A model generated the notes under the pieces. The model worked only from the letters and a program-made list of their open reading frames with translations, was not told the origin of the DNA and ran no database searches. A program made the position numbers and the translations under genes. Shown one piece after another: positions 35,331 to 45,480 of a stretch of 56,482 nucleotides of DNA; position 1 is the first letter of the stretch; the number at the start of each line of letters is the position of its first letter. The stretch lies in assembly GCA_900660155.1 (NCBI GenBank), contig CABFPE010000205.1, positions 1,050,864 to 1,107,345 on the forward strand. Direction: 5' to 3'. The stretch comes from Hofstenia miamia (taxonomy: Eukaryota; Xenacoelomorpha; Acoela; Hofsteniidae).

Positions 35331-35596
35331 GTTTTGTTAAAAAAGAATTTGGTATTGGCAATGGATATCCTATATTTTACAGATTTTAGTGTAATTTACC
35401 CCTTTTGGGTCATGTACTGTCTTTATTGTTTTGGCTCTATGTCAAATTTAGACTTTGCAAATGCTACAACTATTTAAATATCTAATGGACACTGATGAGA
35501 TTAGAAGCATTTCTTTACAAATTTCCTCACTCTGCTTTTGATTTTTTGGTGTAAATTCTTCAGATAACATTCAACCAACTTTGGTTGAAGGCTTGT
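35331..35596 (+). pseudogene. Start of the protease region of Polinton copy 1, cut by the LTR element
   Basis: This short piece matches 53935-54170 of copy 2 (ggcaatggatatc, ttgttttggctctatg, ttcaaccaa). It ends at ttggttgaaggcttgt directly beside the 5' LTR. The protease catalytic motifs lie downstream in copy 2 and are missing here. Confidence 0.6.
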
Positions 35597-36184
35597 TGTA
35601 GCATCATCCAAAAGAACTAAGCTGCAAACAAAGATTAACGTTGAATGATTAATAGTGATCAGAATTATGATTGTAAAATTTAGTTAATTATCTTATTTAT
35701 TTTGTAAGATGCAACTAAGTCACAATATTGCACACTCTAAGAAAATTACTGTAGCCAATTAAGTAATTTTTGACCAATTGTAACAAGCAAAATTACGCTT
35801 ACATAAGAACAGCCATATTGGCAGAAGATTTATTTGAAATTCAAAATCGGCAGGTACTTTACAACTTTTAAATAAATAGCTGAGAATTTAAGAGAAATTT
35901 GATGAACAATAAATTCTTCAGAGTTTATTTTATTTTCATTCTTCATTTATCTGGTTTGATTATTTAATAAAATGTTCAGCTAGGCAAGTTGTGTGGAGTA
36001 GTGGCTGGATTCCATCACAGGATCAATTCGAAGGGTCCTTGTGCCAGTCATGAAACCGCACTTATGTTACGGTTAGGAGTTTTTCGATTCTTGCTTAGTC
36101 TGACTATCAATCTATACATGTATATTATAATAGATGCTTGAAATGGCTGGATAGGCGAACCCTAGGGAGATATGTCTATTATTA
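35597..36184. repeat. 5' LTR (3' end lost in gap)
   Basis: It aligns with the 3' LTR from TGTAGCATC onward. It carries about 150 bases (35888-36030) that the 3' LTR lacks, so one LTR suffered an internal deletion; short similarity (gatttgaa / aattcgaa) at the break suggests the 3' LTR lost it. The element promoter, primer-binding site and LTR end cannot be seen because Ns start at 36185. Confidence 0.8.
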
Positions 36185-36803
36185 NNNNNNNNNNNNNNNN
36201 NNNNNNNNNNNNNNNNNNNNNNNNNNNNNNNNNNNNNNNNNNNNNNNNNNNNNNNNNNNNNNNNNNNNNNNNNNNNNNNNNNNNNNNNNNNNNNNNNNNN
36301 NNNNNNNNNNNNNNNNNNNNNNNNNNNNNNNNNNNNNNNNNNNNNNNNNNNNNNNNNNNNNNNNNNNNNNNNNNNNNNNNNNNNNNNNNNNNNNNNNNNN
36401 NNNNNNNNNNNNNNNNNNNNNNNNNNNNNNNNNNNNNNNNNNNNNNNNNNNNNNNNNNNNNNNNNNNNNNNNNNNNNNNNNNNNNNNNNNNNNNNNNNNN
36501 NNNNNNNNNNNNNNNNNNNNNNNNNNNNNNNNNNNNNNNNNNNNNNNNNNNNNNNNNNNNNNNNNNNNNNNNNNNNNNNNNNNNNNNNNNNNNNNNNNNN
36601 NNNNNNNNNNNNNNNNNNNNNNNNNNNNNNNNNNNNNNNNNNNNNNNNNNNNNNNNNNNNNNNNNNNNNNNNNNNNNNNNNNNNNNNNNNNNNNNNNNNN
36701 NNNNNNNNNNNNNNNNNNNNNNNNNNNNNNNNNNNNNNNNNNNNNNNNNNNNNNNNNNNNNNNNNNNNNNNNNNNNNNNNNNNNNNNNNNNNNNNNNNNN
36801 NNN
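36185..36803. other. Assembly gap (Ns)
   Basis: 619 undetermined bases covering the end of the 5' LTR, the primer-binding site, the leader and the start of gag. Open frames reported through it are meaningless. Confidence 0.98.
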
Positions 36804-36804
36804 G

Positions 36805-37488
36805 GCAGCACAGCACTACCTGCTGTTAGACCTGGAAATGAAAACAGACTACAAATTGTTAATTGGCGACTTCATAGAATATTATTGAAACAAAAGTTTC
36901 AAGAACCAATACCGAATAATTTTAAATGGAACGAAGATGAAGAAGACAGATGACATCCGCAATTACATACAACAGGTCGAGAGGCTGGTCACACTCAGCT
37001 CAAGAGAGAACCAATATTCAAAATACAATCTCTTTTCGCACATTTGTAAAGGGATGCCTGACAACATAAGAGCACAATTTGAAATTAAGTGAGATGTAGA
37101 TGACAAATTGGAGAAGATGATCAGAAAAGCAGTGGACATACAAGCTACAATCGAAAACAACGTGAGAATAAATGAAAAAGCAGCTTGGCATAGAGAAACA
37201 CCAATGTGGAGGAGCAACCTTAAACTGAAAAACACAACGAAAACGTATGAGACAGACAAACAGGAAAAAACGATAAGAGTAAAAACCAGAGACGGAAAAA
37301 TGAAGAAGGTTCGTGAAAAAGATGTTAAATGTTATAATTGTGGAAAGAAAGGACATAAAAGAGACGAGTGCCACAAACAAATAAACATGATTGGGGAAGA
37401 ACAAGGGTACTTCGAAGAAGAAGACTTAATAGAATCAGAGGGAGAAACAAACAAAGAACCCCAAACTGAAGAGGAATCGGAAAACTAA
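36805..37488 (+). pseudogene. gag (capsid part and nucleocapsid)
   Basis: Reading from the gap in one frame: a helical capsid-like part (NYIQQVERLVTLSSRENQYS, LFSHICKGMPDNIRAQFEI), a basic linker, then the zinc knuckle CYNCGKKGHKRDEC (CX2CX4HX4C) at 37330-37371, and an acidic tail ending in TAA at 37488. Gag would assemble the cytoplasmic particle and bind the RNA genome. The N-terminus is in the gap. Two in-frame stops, TGA at 36886 and 37090, interrupt it; both are compatible with CGA codons mutated at CpG. The protease frame overlaps the gag end in the minus-1 phase, as in elements that use minus-1 frameshifting, though no clear slippery heptamer is visible. Confidence 0.8.
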
Positions 37489-37490
37489 GT

Positions 37491-38391
37491 GGAGCGGCAA
37501 CTCCAAAAAACCGTGCAGCAGTAATGATTATGGCGAACATGGATATGGTGAACACAATGACAATATTGGTTAACGTAATAATGATAAGAGCAACCATTGA
37601 TACGGGAGTGGCAACTTCGATAATTATGGACAACTGTGCAACAAAGTTAGGGTTCTCAAGAGAGGATCTCACCAAGTGTAACAAAAGACTCATCAATGCA
37701 TCTGGCAAATATATCGATACCAAGGGAATATTGGAAACAGTGCAGCTAAGAGTGGTGAACACTACGTTCGAACAATCACTAGTAGTAGTGGATACGCACA
37801 ATAACATGCTACCATATGAGATAATTTTTGGGAGATGACTTCCTCATAAAAAACAAATGCGTTATCAACTATGCAGATAGAACCATCAAAGTTAAAGAGG
37901 AAGAGATTGAGATCGAAGAAGAACAGGGCAGAGACAAAACAATCACGTTCAAATTACAGGAAGACATACATCTGCAGCTGCATCAATGGAAAATGTATGA
38001 GATTGAAACAGAGGAAGTGATCACAGCTGACGTAATGATCTATGAGAATAAAGGAATAAACACAAAAAGGGTGTCAATGCCGTCAAGTATATGTGCAGTG
38101 AAAAATGGAAAGGGTAAAATTCCAATTCTCAACCCAACAAATCGGAATGTAAACTTAAAGAAATCACACATCAGGATATTTGGAAAATATGTGAAATCGA
38201 ACATCAGATTGATTTGGAAAGCATTGGAGGACGAAGATGGAGCTGACGAACTTGTACGGTCGATTCGAGGACTTACAAGTGGAAGTGCAAAGTACTCCAC
38301 ATGGCCGACTCAAGGGCGAGTGGACGAACACCATCCAAGTCGTGAGTACTCCCAAAGGCTGATTCAAGGGCATTGGGACAAAAGCAACTGA
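37491..38391 (+). pseudogene. Retropepsin-type aspartic protease and connector
   Basis: The active-site segment ATIDTGVATSII (DTG) is at 37582-37617, followed by the flap region and the ILG-like end (YEIIFG, 37816-37833). A 1-base insertion in a T run at about 37827 shifts the frame, and the next block (GDDFLIKNKCVINYADRTIKV) continues in the following frame, as in Metaviridae where protease leads to the RT connector. The last 40 codons up to TGA at 38391 contain three copies of the CGATTCAAGGGC-type motif and do not look like normal connector sequence. The protease would cut the Gag-Pol polyprotein. Confidence 0.75.
38261..38371. repeat. CGATTCAAGGGC motif cluster A (3 copies)
   Basis: CGATTCGAGGAC 38261-38272, CGACTCAAGGGC 38306-38317 and TGATTCAAGGGC 38360-38371, spaced 45 and 54 bases. 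The last two follow AGTACTCC by about 7 bases. They lie between protease and RT. The same motif recurs downstream of integrase. Confidence 0.7.
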
Positions 38392-41300
38392 TGACAAATA
38401 CAAGATCCCAGACATTGAGAGTGAGAATTACCAACACCTGAACAAAGAGGAGATGCAACTGCTAAGAAATATGCTAAGATGACATAAGCAAATATTCAAC
38501 TATGGAGAGATAAGTGTGGGGCAGGCAATAGGGGAGAAACATAAGATAGTAACAACTACCAACAAGCCAATAAAACTCCCCTGTAGAAGAGTGCCTGAAC
38601 AAATGAAAGACGAATACAATCGAATACTTGAAGAATTGATAGACAATAAAATTATACGACCAAGTGAGAGTCCCTATGCAGCACCAACAGTGTTCGTGAA
38701 GCAGGGAGAAAAATACTGGCTATGTATAGATTTTTGGAAGTTGAACGAGGTGACGAAGAAAGATTCCTATCCTCTGCCAAGGATAGAGGACATGTTATAT
38801 GAAGAGAGCAAGCACAAATGCTTTACAACATTAGACTTGTGCAAGGCATATTGGCAAGTACAAATGGAGGAAGACAATATCGAGAAGACAGCATTCATAA
38901 CACCATACAGGCTGCATGAGTGGATCTACATGGCGTTCAGGCTATGCAATGCGCCAGCGACGTTTCAAAGATATATAACAAAAGTTCTGAAAAACAAAAA
39001 GCATAGAATGGAGGATGGTATCAATGCATACATAGACGATATAATCGTAACAAGTGATACAATACAAGAGCATACAGAGAAACTGGATAGAACGCTAACA
39101 ATCCTAGGGAAAGTAGGACTCTGAATAAATGGCAACAAATGTGAAATCTTAAAGGAGAAAATCATCTTCTTGGGAAGAACGATAGAAAAAGGGAGGATAT
39201 CAATGAAAGACAATGCAAGAGAGATGATATGGAGAATAGAGAAACCAAATAACAAGAAGGACATCCAAAGAATAATGGGTTTTTTTAACTATTATGGCAC
39301 ATTCATCCCCAACATCGCAGGGAAAACCATAAAGATGACGAAACTCATGAGAAAATCAGTACCATTTGTATGGACATGGCAGGAGCAGGAGGAACTGGAT
39401 AATATTAAGGAAGAACTAGCAAAACTGCCATCACTCAATACACCAGACTATAACGAACCATTCATATTAGACTGTGATGCGAGCAAGGTCGCCATAGGAG
39501 CAATGCTAGGACAGATGAAAAATGGGAAAGAGGTACTGATACAATTTTTCAGCTGTAAACTACGAACAAGCAAGGAGAATTACGGTTCAGCCAAAGTGGA
39601 AATGCTAGCCCTAGTCGAAAGCATCAGAAAGTTCAGACACTTTTTGATTGGAAAAGAGTTCCGAGTACATACCAACAACAGCAGCCTTGCATGGCTAAGA
39701 AAATTCTCGGGAGATAAATCGGGCATTGTATCCTGATGGATAGAATATCTTAATGAATTCACATTCACAATAGAGCATTGAAAGGGCACCTTACACAGCA
39801 ACGCAGACTTTTGGACGTCATTACCAGAGTACCAAAGAGACACAGGAAAGATAGATGGAGAAAAGCAGCAATTCCAGTTTCTACCACATAACCAGTATGA
39901 CGAGCTACCAGAGATCAACGTAGACAAGAAAGGTCAGACGGTACTAAAGATCATAATAAAGGAAGAGATCTCCGAAAAGGAGATAATAGACCAACAGCAA
40001 GACGACGTGATCCTTAATGAGATAATAAGGAAACTGAAAGAACCCCAAATGACACTATCAAAACTAACAGCAAGCTATTTCAAACGTTACAAATGGAAAA
40101 CAAACTGAAATGGGTTATTGTATGTCAAAGGTCAAAACAATAGGATCGCAATACCAGAGTACTTCAAAAGGGATCTGATACAGCGGATACATGAAAAAGG
40201 CCACCTAGGAATAACACAAACAGAGAAAACATTTAATGGGCGATTTATAACAATGGCAGTAAGGAAGGTGATCAAAGATATTATTAACAAATGCACTACA
40301 TGTTTGCTGCACAACAGTCAGTGGTTCCCAACACAGAGAGCACCGCTAGAGAAGATAATCGCCACACAACTGAATGAAATAGTCCACATCGACTTAGAAC
40401 AACTATCAAAAGACAACGAGGGGTATCAATTCTTATTAGTAATGGTGGATAATTTTACGAAATATGCAAGGATGATCCCAATGAAGAATACAACTGCAGA
40501 AACCACAGCGGAAATAGTAATGAAGGAGTGGATACTGCGATTCAGGCCAATGGAAACGATTATATCGGATAAAGGACCACAATTCGAGAGTGGTCTATTC
40601 CAGGAAATGGCTAAAATGCTAGAGATAGTGAGCGAAAGAACTACAGCATACCACCCACAGGCGAACGGCGCGGTAGAGAGATTAAACAGAACTCTGATAA
40701 AATTAATAAGAGTAACAACAATGAGGATTGGCGGAAATAAATGGAGAGAGGTGATCGAGATGATAGAATATTTCTACAACATGTTGGTACACTCAACAAC
40801 AGGAATCACCCCATTCAAGGCAATGTTCGGCCAAGAGGCAGCCACACCACTATCAATGCAATATACTGACTACAGCAAAACTTTGAACAACAAATATGTA
40901 AACCAATTACATAAACAGATTTCAGCAATTCATGAGACAATATGCCACAACACAAAGAAATCAGCAGTGAGACAACAGCAAAACTATAATGAAAAAATTT
41001 ACGGGCACGCGCACAAAGTAGGTGATAAGGTCTACGCATTTGCACCAATGAAACTAACAGACACGAATCAGGTTCGCAAATTAAAAACAGTTTGGTCTGG
41101 ACCACACATAATAACGCAAGAATTGCCAAATAATGAATATATGCTAGATAACAGCAGACTATTGCACTTCCAAAATTTAAAAAGAGCAATGGCAGACATT
41201 GAAGAAACGAAGATAGATGGAAGTGCCAAGTTTAAATTAAGCCGAATCAATGGCAAAGAGGTTATGTATGACATGTGTGATTTAGATAGCCTGCCGGAGG

Positions 41301-41578
41301 AAGAATTTGAGGAAGAATTCACAGCAGACATTAGAAATGAGCAATTGGAAAGGAGAGTGCAACCCCAGAGGGCTGCAAGAAATAAAACTATATATAACCC
41401 TGAAATATGGTATATAGATATAATAACTGCATTTAGGAAATTAGAGAAGGATGCATCAGCCACTCAAGAAGTGAGTGAAGCAGAATCAACCAACCGAGGG
41501 AATCCCGACCACAAAAATGAGGAGGCGAGTGTGCAGAAGTTCTCAAACCAGATGTCGATTCGAGGGCAGAAGGGATGA
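38381..41578 (+). pseudogene. pol: reverse transcriptase, RNase H, integrase
   Basis: One frame throughout, cut by TGA at 38480, 39122, 39734, 39779 and 40106. RT: EELIDNKIIRPSESPYAAP, LNEVTKKDSYPLPRIEDML, FRLCNAPATFQR and the catalytic YIDD (about 39030). RNase H: FILDCDASKVAIGAMLGQ (39463-39516), then EMLALVESI. Integrase: HHCC zinc finger (HEKGH ... CTTC, about 40190-40306), catalytic D in VHIDLEQL, D in IISDKGPQFESG, E in PQANGAVERLNRTL (about 40675), and a C-terminal GPHIITQ (GPY/F-type) module at 41099. Regular Metaviridae size and order. Arg or Lys is usual at three of the TGA sites (GL-x-IN, x-WIEYL, IEH-x-KG). It is otherwise well preserved. The stop at 41576 may be genuine. Confidence 0.9.
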
Positions 41579-41870
41579 GAACAATGAGATGGTCAATAGA
41601 TGACGTAGAGTTAAGAGGCGTCCTAGTAGTACTCAAGGCCGATTCAAGGGCAGAGATACAAACAGACAATCGGCCTCTTTACAGCTTAACTTTCCTTCCA
41701 GGGGATCACTTCGCTGATTTGAAGCTGGTGAAACAACCGGAGTTCCAGGGGAAGGTGTGAGTGGTGGAAGAACCATGGAGATCCAGAAGGGATTCAAGGC
41801 TTAAGGTATCTCCACCAGAACCACGGCTGGTCAAGTACCGCGGGTTGTAACTGACAGCCGATTCAAGGGC
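41556..41870. repeat. CGATTCAAGGGC motif cluster B (4 copies)
   Basis: CGATTCGAGGGC 41556-41567, CGATTCAAGGGC 41640-41651, a weaker GGATTCAAGGCT 41790-41801 and CGATTCAAGGGC 41859-41870. AGTACTC stands before the second. The first is inside the end of the integrase frame, the others in the spacer. Confidence 0.7.
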
Positions 41871-41944
41871 AACTCAGTTGACACCAGCGGCACAGGTTCA
41901 CAGCCTATGGACTGTGAACTGAGCACCAGAGGATTACTTTACGG
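41579..41944 (+). other. Spacer between integrase and the extra ORF
   Basis: 366 bases with motif cluster B and several short inverted pairs (for example CACAGGTTCACAGCC near GGACTGTGAACTG at 41890-41920, sharing GTTCACAG and CTGTGAAC). No conserved coding is seen, although a 61-codon frame (41575-41760) crosses it. It could hold the start of a subgenomic transcript, a splice acceptor or an internal ribosome entry signal for the following ORF; nothing proves which. Confidence 0.45.
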
Positions 41945-44900
41945 ATGAGGCAGATAGATATGTCCTCAGAGACAACATCAGAGTGTACAGTAAGATCTAG
42001 AGAGCGTGAGAAGCGAATGTTTAAAATTGATGGGGAAACGTTGCACCCCTACTTTATGGCAACCACAAAAATGCGGCATAATGCGTTCGAAAAACTATCT
42101 CCGGAAACCAAAACATTGATAAGGAAAACTGCTAAAATGGAAGGGAGTAATCTGCCAATCCTACTAGATGCGGACAATCGGCCCAAAGTTAATGTACTAA
42201 TAAGCTATCCGCAAGAGTTAAACAAAACAATCGACAGGCCATACATGAGAAGCACGATCCACATGACATTCAACGAGGATTTCACATTGGAAACAGCGCA
42301 AGCACTTATGGCATACAAAGAACAGATAGCTAAAATCCCGGAGATAAATCTAGATGAAGAAAATCTAACAATCATACATGTCCTAAGAGAAAAGGAATAT
42401 ACCAAGCATTTACAGAAACAAATTGATCAAACAGTACAAATGGCGAGAGTACAACAGATAAGAATAGTCGTCATAGTAATGAGAGAGAATCTAGAAGAAT
42501 TACCGAGTTATCTAAAAGACATGGTATTAAGAACAGAAAATTTTTTCCCATGGGAAAAGAAAGAGTTCACGATTTCCGAGATAATTTGTTTCGACTTACA
42601 AATTGATTATTGGGCGCAGATATACGGAATAATGATAGATCATAGTATAGCAATAGATCTGTTCCAACAAACAAAGACAGCAGAAATGCTACAACAAAAT
42701 GAAGGATTAGAAAAAGCCATGACATTATTTATTAAATGCAGTATGACCCAACGCCAGGAGCATTTAGAAGAAATTCAAAATGTTTGGGCGAACATGAAAT
42801 TGCAGAAGAAAATAGATGAATCATGGCCCGAGATAAGAATAGAGGCACCAGCGCGTAAATACCACAAAACAGTGGAAATGGTATTGGCAGAAATCAATAG
42901 AGCATACAAATTAAACACAAAGAAGGATTTTTGCAAACTGATATTAGAAGAGAAGAACACGCCACAAATAAGATACAGAACATCTGCATGGCTTCTAGCC
43001 ATATGGACTATATGGCTCACAGAAGAAAAAGATCTCAGGTTACCCATAACAAGGAACCAAAGAATAAAACTCACAAAAGCAAAAAAGTTTGAGATCGCAT
43101 TATCACTGATGAATATGCAGACAAAAAATTGGATACTGAAAGGACATGTTGAAAAGACTGAATCCCTGAACAAAAACGAGAAACCAATGCAGATGATAGA
43201 AAAACTAATAAGTAGGCTGATAACGAAGCATCACCCAACAGGAAGAATGTCGATAGTAGAACTGGCCAACATAACAGGGATATGCCCAAGTGAGTTACAG
43301 ATATTCGAAGAGCCTATGTGAAAGTATATGTGGGGTGCAACATCAGAAACACAGCTAAAACAACTCCAGAACCAACTGTGGATAACTACAAGGAAGATAA
43401 TCAAATGCAAATTAGTCGACACAAAGGACATAATACAACTAGTAAAACAGAAGAACGTGCAACAAGTGATAAATGAAAACATGAAACAGTATGCCAGAGA
43501 TAGCCCACGATGCACATTTATGAAAATAATTCAAAGAGTCGAAACACTAAAGAAAGGTGGGATAACGACACCAGTAGAGATATGTGAGATGGTGACAAAA
43601 TCACAACAAGAAATCATTAAAGAGGAACAACTATTAACCTCATCGCAACTACTACTATCCCCAAAGACACAAACAGTGATCAACAGAATAAATATTGAAA
43701 AGTGGGGAGACATGAGCCAAGATAGCACGATCGAATGGATCAACATGGATGACAAATGGTTCCTGGTAGAAATAAAAGTCACAAAGGAAAAGAAGGAGAT
43801 AACAGAAAGAAACTACCAGAGGATAAGAGAACAACAAACGGTCACGATGATGAAACTAATGTTCACTGAAGCATTCACGCGCACAGAGCTAGAAGAACTG
43901 TTAAAGCCATTCAACCAAATCGCGGTCGACGTCGAATGCATCACATCGAAAATTGATATACAGGAATGCATACGGATAAAATTAAGCAAATGGGGATTAA
44001 CACAATCATTTTGGGAGACAATTCCAGAAGCAAAAATGAACTACCCCGCCACCATTGGTTTAGCAACAGCATCTAATACAATGGGCACCTATGAGGAAAT
44101 TGAAAGACTCATTGATACGAAGATCTTACTATGTATGCCGCCAAAAACGATTGCAATACCCATGGTCAGGCCAAGATGGAGACTCTCGAAAGAGGTACGA
44201 CCAGCAAAAACATTTCTACACGAATACAAATCATATGTGAACTCACAACGCAAAGCTGTAGAGATGATACAACGGGAGGACTATAAGAAAACGAAAAAGA
44301 TATTGCTAGATAATGACAATAAAGAATGCATTTATATCGAAGGAAACATTACCCCAGATCAATTATATACAGAAGGGGAAGCAATACACATCCAACTCCA
44401 AGAGCTGAGGAGAGAAATAGAGAAACGTCAGCCACGGGCAGTTATGCTATTTTCAGGAGTTAATGACATTGTATGGACTGATATGTGGGAACAAAACTAT
44501 TGCTACTACAACGTAATGAAAAGAGTAGAGATCATCACTATGATGCGTATTGGAAAAAATGATCCTGGTGACATATCAGAGCAGGAAGTAATAGAGAACA
44601 TCAGTTTCTTCTATAAGGATGTGGCGAATATGCACAGCCTACGGAAGGTGTTTACGTTCTTTAACCCAAACACGCAGATGAGAGCAGATCTAGCCCACAC
44701 ATGCAAAGCCGATGCTCAAATGACGCTCTTAATAGCAATAAAAGGCATCTGCTTATACGAGAAATACTTTGGAATTTTCTCACAGAAGATGAATAAGCTG
44801 CAAGAAATGACACCCATAGCAGAGAACATTAGAGAGACTCAATTCTTAGAATATGTGAACACCATTACAACCGAACATGAAGCAGTACTCAAAATGTCGA

Positions 44901-45028
44901 AGCAATTGGAATACACAATGATAACGTGGGAAGATTCTGAGGCGGAGTCACTTATATGTAGAGCAGACACTCTTGTGTATGGGGAGCGACCAGTGCTGTC
45001 CATAAAGCAAGCTGAGGAGGGCGTGTAG
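41945..45028 (+). pseudogene. Extra 3' ORF of unknown function, about 1,027 codons with one TGA
   Basis: Two long frames (41945-43321 and 43322-45028) are in the same phase and separated only by a single TGA at 43319, so this is one reading frame. The product is charged and rich in K, E, I, T and Q, with many predicted helices (ETAQALMAYKEQIAKI; HIQLQELRREIEKRQ). I see no signal peptide, no membrane segment, no furin-type site and few cysteines, which argues against an envelope protein. It does not match gag, protease, RT or integrase. In the C-terminal half VMLFSGVNDIVW (about 44440-44475) and RADLAHTCKADAQ (about 44680-44718) faintly recall GxND and DxxH blocks of SGNH hydrolases, but no GDS block is present. 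The stop TAG overlaps the first bases of the 3' LTR. Intactness over 3 kb implies recent purifying selection. Confidence 0.75.
45011..45023 (+). promoter_or_regulatory. Polypurine tract beside the 3' LTR
   Basis: GCTGAGGAGGGCG lies directly before TGTAGC of the 3' LTR. A purine-rich run here is where plus-strand DNA synthesis is primed in LTR elements. It is short and broken by pyrimidines, and it also codes for the last residues of the extra ORF. Confidence 0.5.
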
Positions 45029-45480
45029 CATCATCCAAAAGAACTAAGCTGCAAACAAAGATTAACGTCAAATGATTAATAGTGATCAGAATTATGATTG
45101 TAAAATTTAGTTAATTATCTTATTTATTTTGTAATATGCAACTAAGTCACAATATTGCACACTCTAAGAAAATTACTGTAGCTGATTACGTAATTTTTGA
45201 CCAATTGTAACAAGCAAAATTACACTTACGTAAGAAAAGCCATATTGGCAGAAGATTTATTTGAAATTCAAAATCGGCAGGTACTTTACAACTTTTAAAT
45301 AAATAGCTGAGGATTTGAAAGGTCCTTGTGCCAGTCATGAAACCGCACTTATGCTACAGTTAGGAGTTTTTCGATTCTTGCTTAGTCTGAATATCGATCT
45401 ATACATGTATGAAATAATAGATGCTCAAAACGACTGGATAGTCGAACATTAGGAATTTATATTTATTACTTATTGTAGGA
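45024..45480. repeat. 3' LTR
   Basis: It begins TGTAGCATCATCC as does the 5' LTR and follows it closely, except for a missing segment of about 150 bases after 45306. Homology to the visible part of the 5' LTR ends near tttatatttattac (45470). The true end may be anywhere from there to a few hundred bases on, because the matching 5' portion is in the gap. Confidence 0.75.

Larger units (their letters stand above)
28431..35590 (+). mobile_element. Polinton/Maverick copy 1, decayed and 3'-truncated
   Basis: The left end is homologous to that of copy 2 (shared taattactgactcatt at 28431 and 47272). It is followed by a terminal-repeat region, then ATPase, integrase, small virion-type protein and major capsid protein remnants in the same order and orientation as in copy 2. 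All are broken by stops and deletions. It stops at 35596 where the LTR retrotransposon begins; the protease, penton-like gene and right inverted repeat of this copy are not found beyond the retrotransposon. As in copy 2, no DNA polymerase B sequence is present between the terminal region and the capsid genes. Confidence 0.8.
35597..45480 (+). mobile_element. Gypsy/Metaviridae-type LTR retrotransposon with an extra 3' ORF
   Basis: Direct repeats starting TGTAGCATCATCCAAAAGAA lie at 35597 and 45024. Between them in order: an N gap, gag, protease, RT, RNase H, integrase, a spacer with repeated motifs, and a reading frame of about 1,027 codons. RT-RNase H-integrase order defines Metaviridae. It is inserted into Polinton copy 1. 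I could not find a secure target duplication, and the 5' LTR end is hidden by the gap. LTR divergence is around 3 percent by eye over 285 bases, with many differences at CpG positions, so insertion is fairly recent compared with the Polinton it sits in. Confidence 0.85.

Noticed and set aside
36112..36953. Long open frames on both strands across 36185-36803
   Set aside because: They consist of undetermined bases and carry no information; only the short ends are real sequence.
38261..38371. Motif cluster as hammerhead ribozymes or a CRISPR array
   Set aside because: No CTGANGA/GAAA core, spacing is irregular, and CRISPR is not expected in an animal genome.
36805..43321. TGA recoded as a sense codon (selenocysteine or tryptophan)
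   Set aside because: Known relatives have basic residues at the testable TGA sites, and TGG is used normally for tryptophan, so CGA-to-TGA decay is simpler.
41945..45028. Extra ORF of the LTR element as an envelope gene
   Set aside because: No signal peptide, transmembrane span, cleavage site or cysteine pattern was seen over about 1,027 codons.
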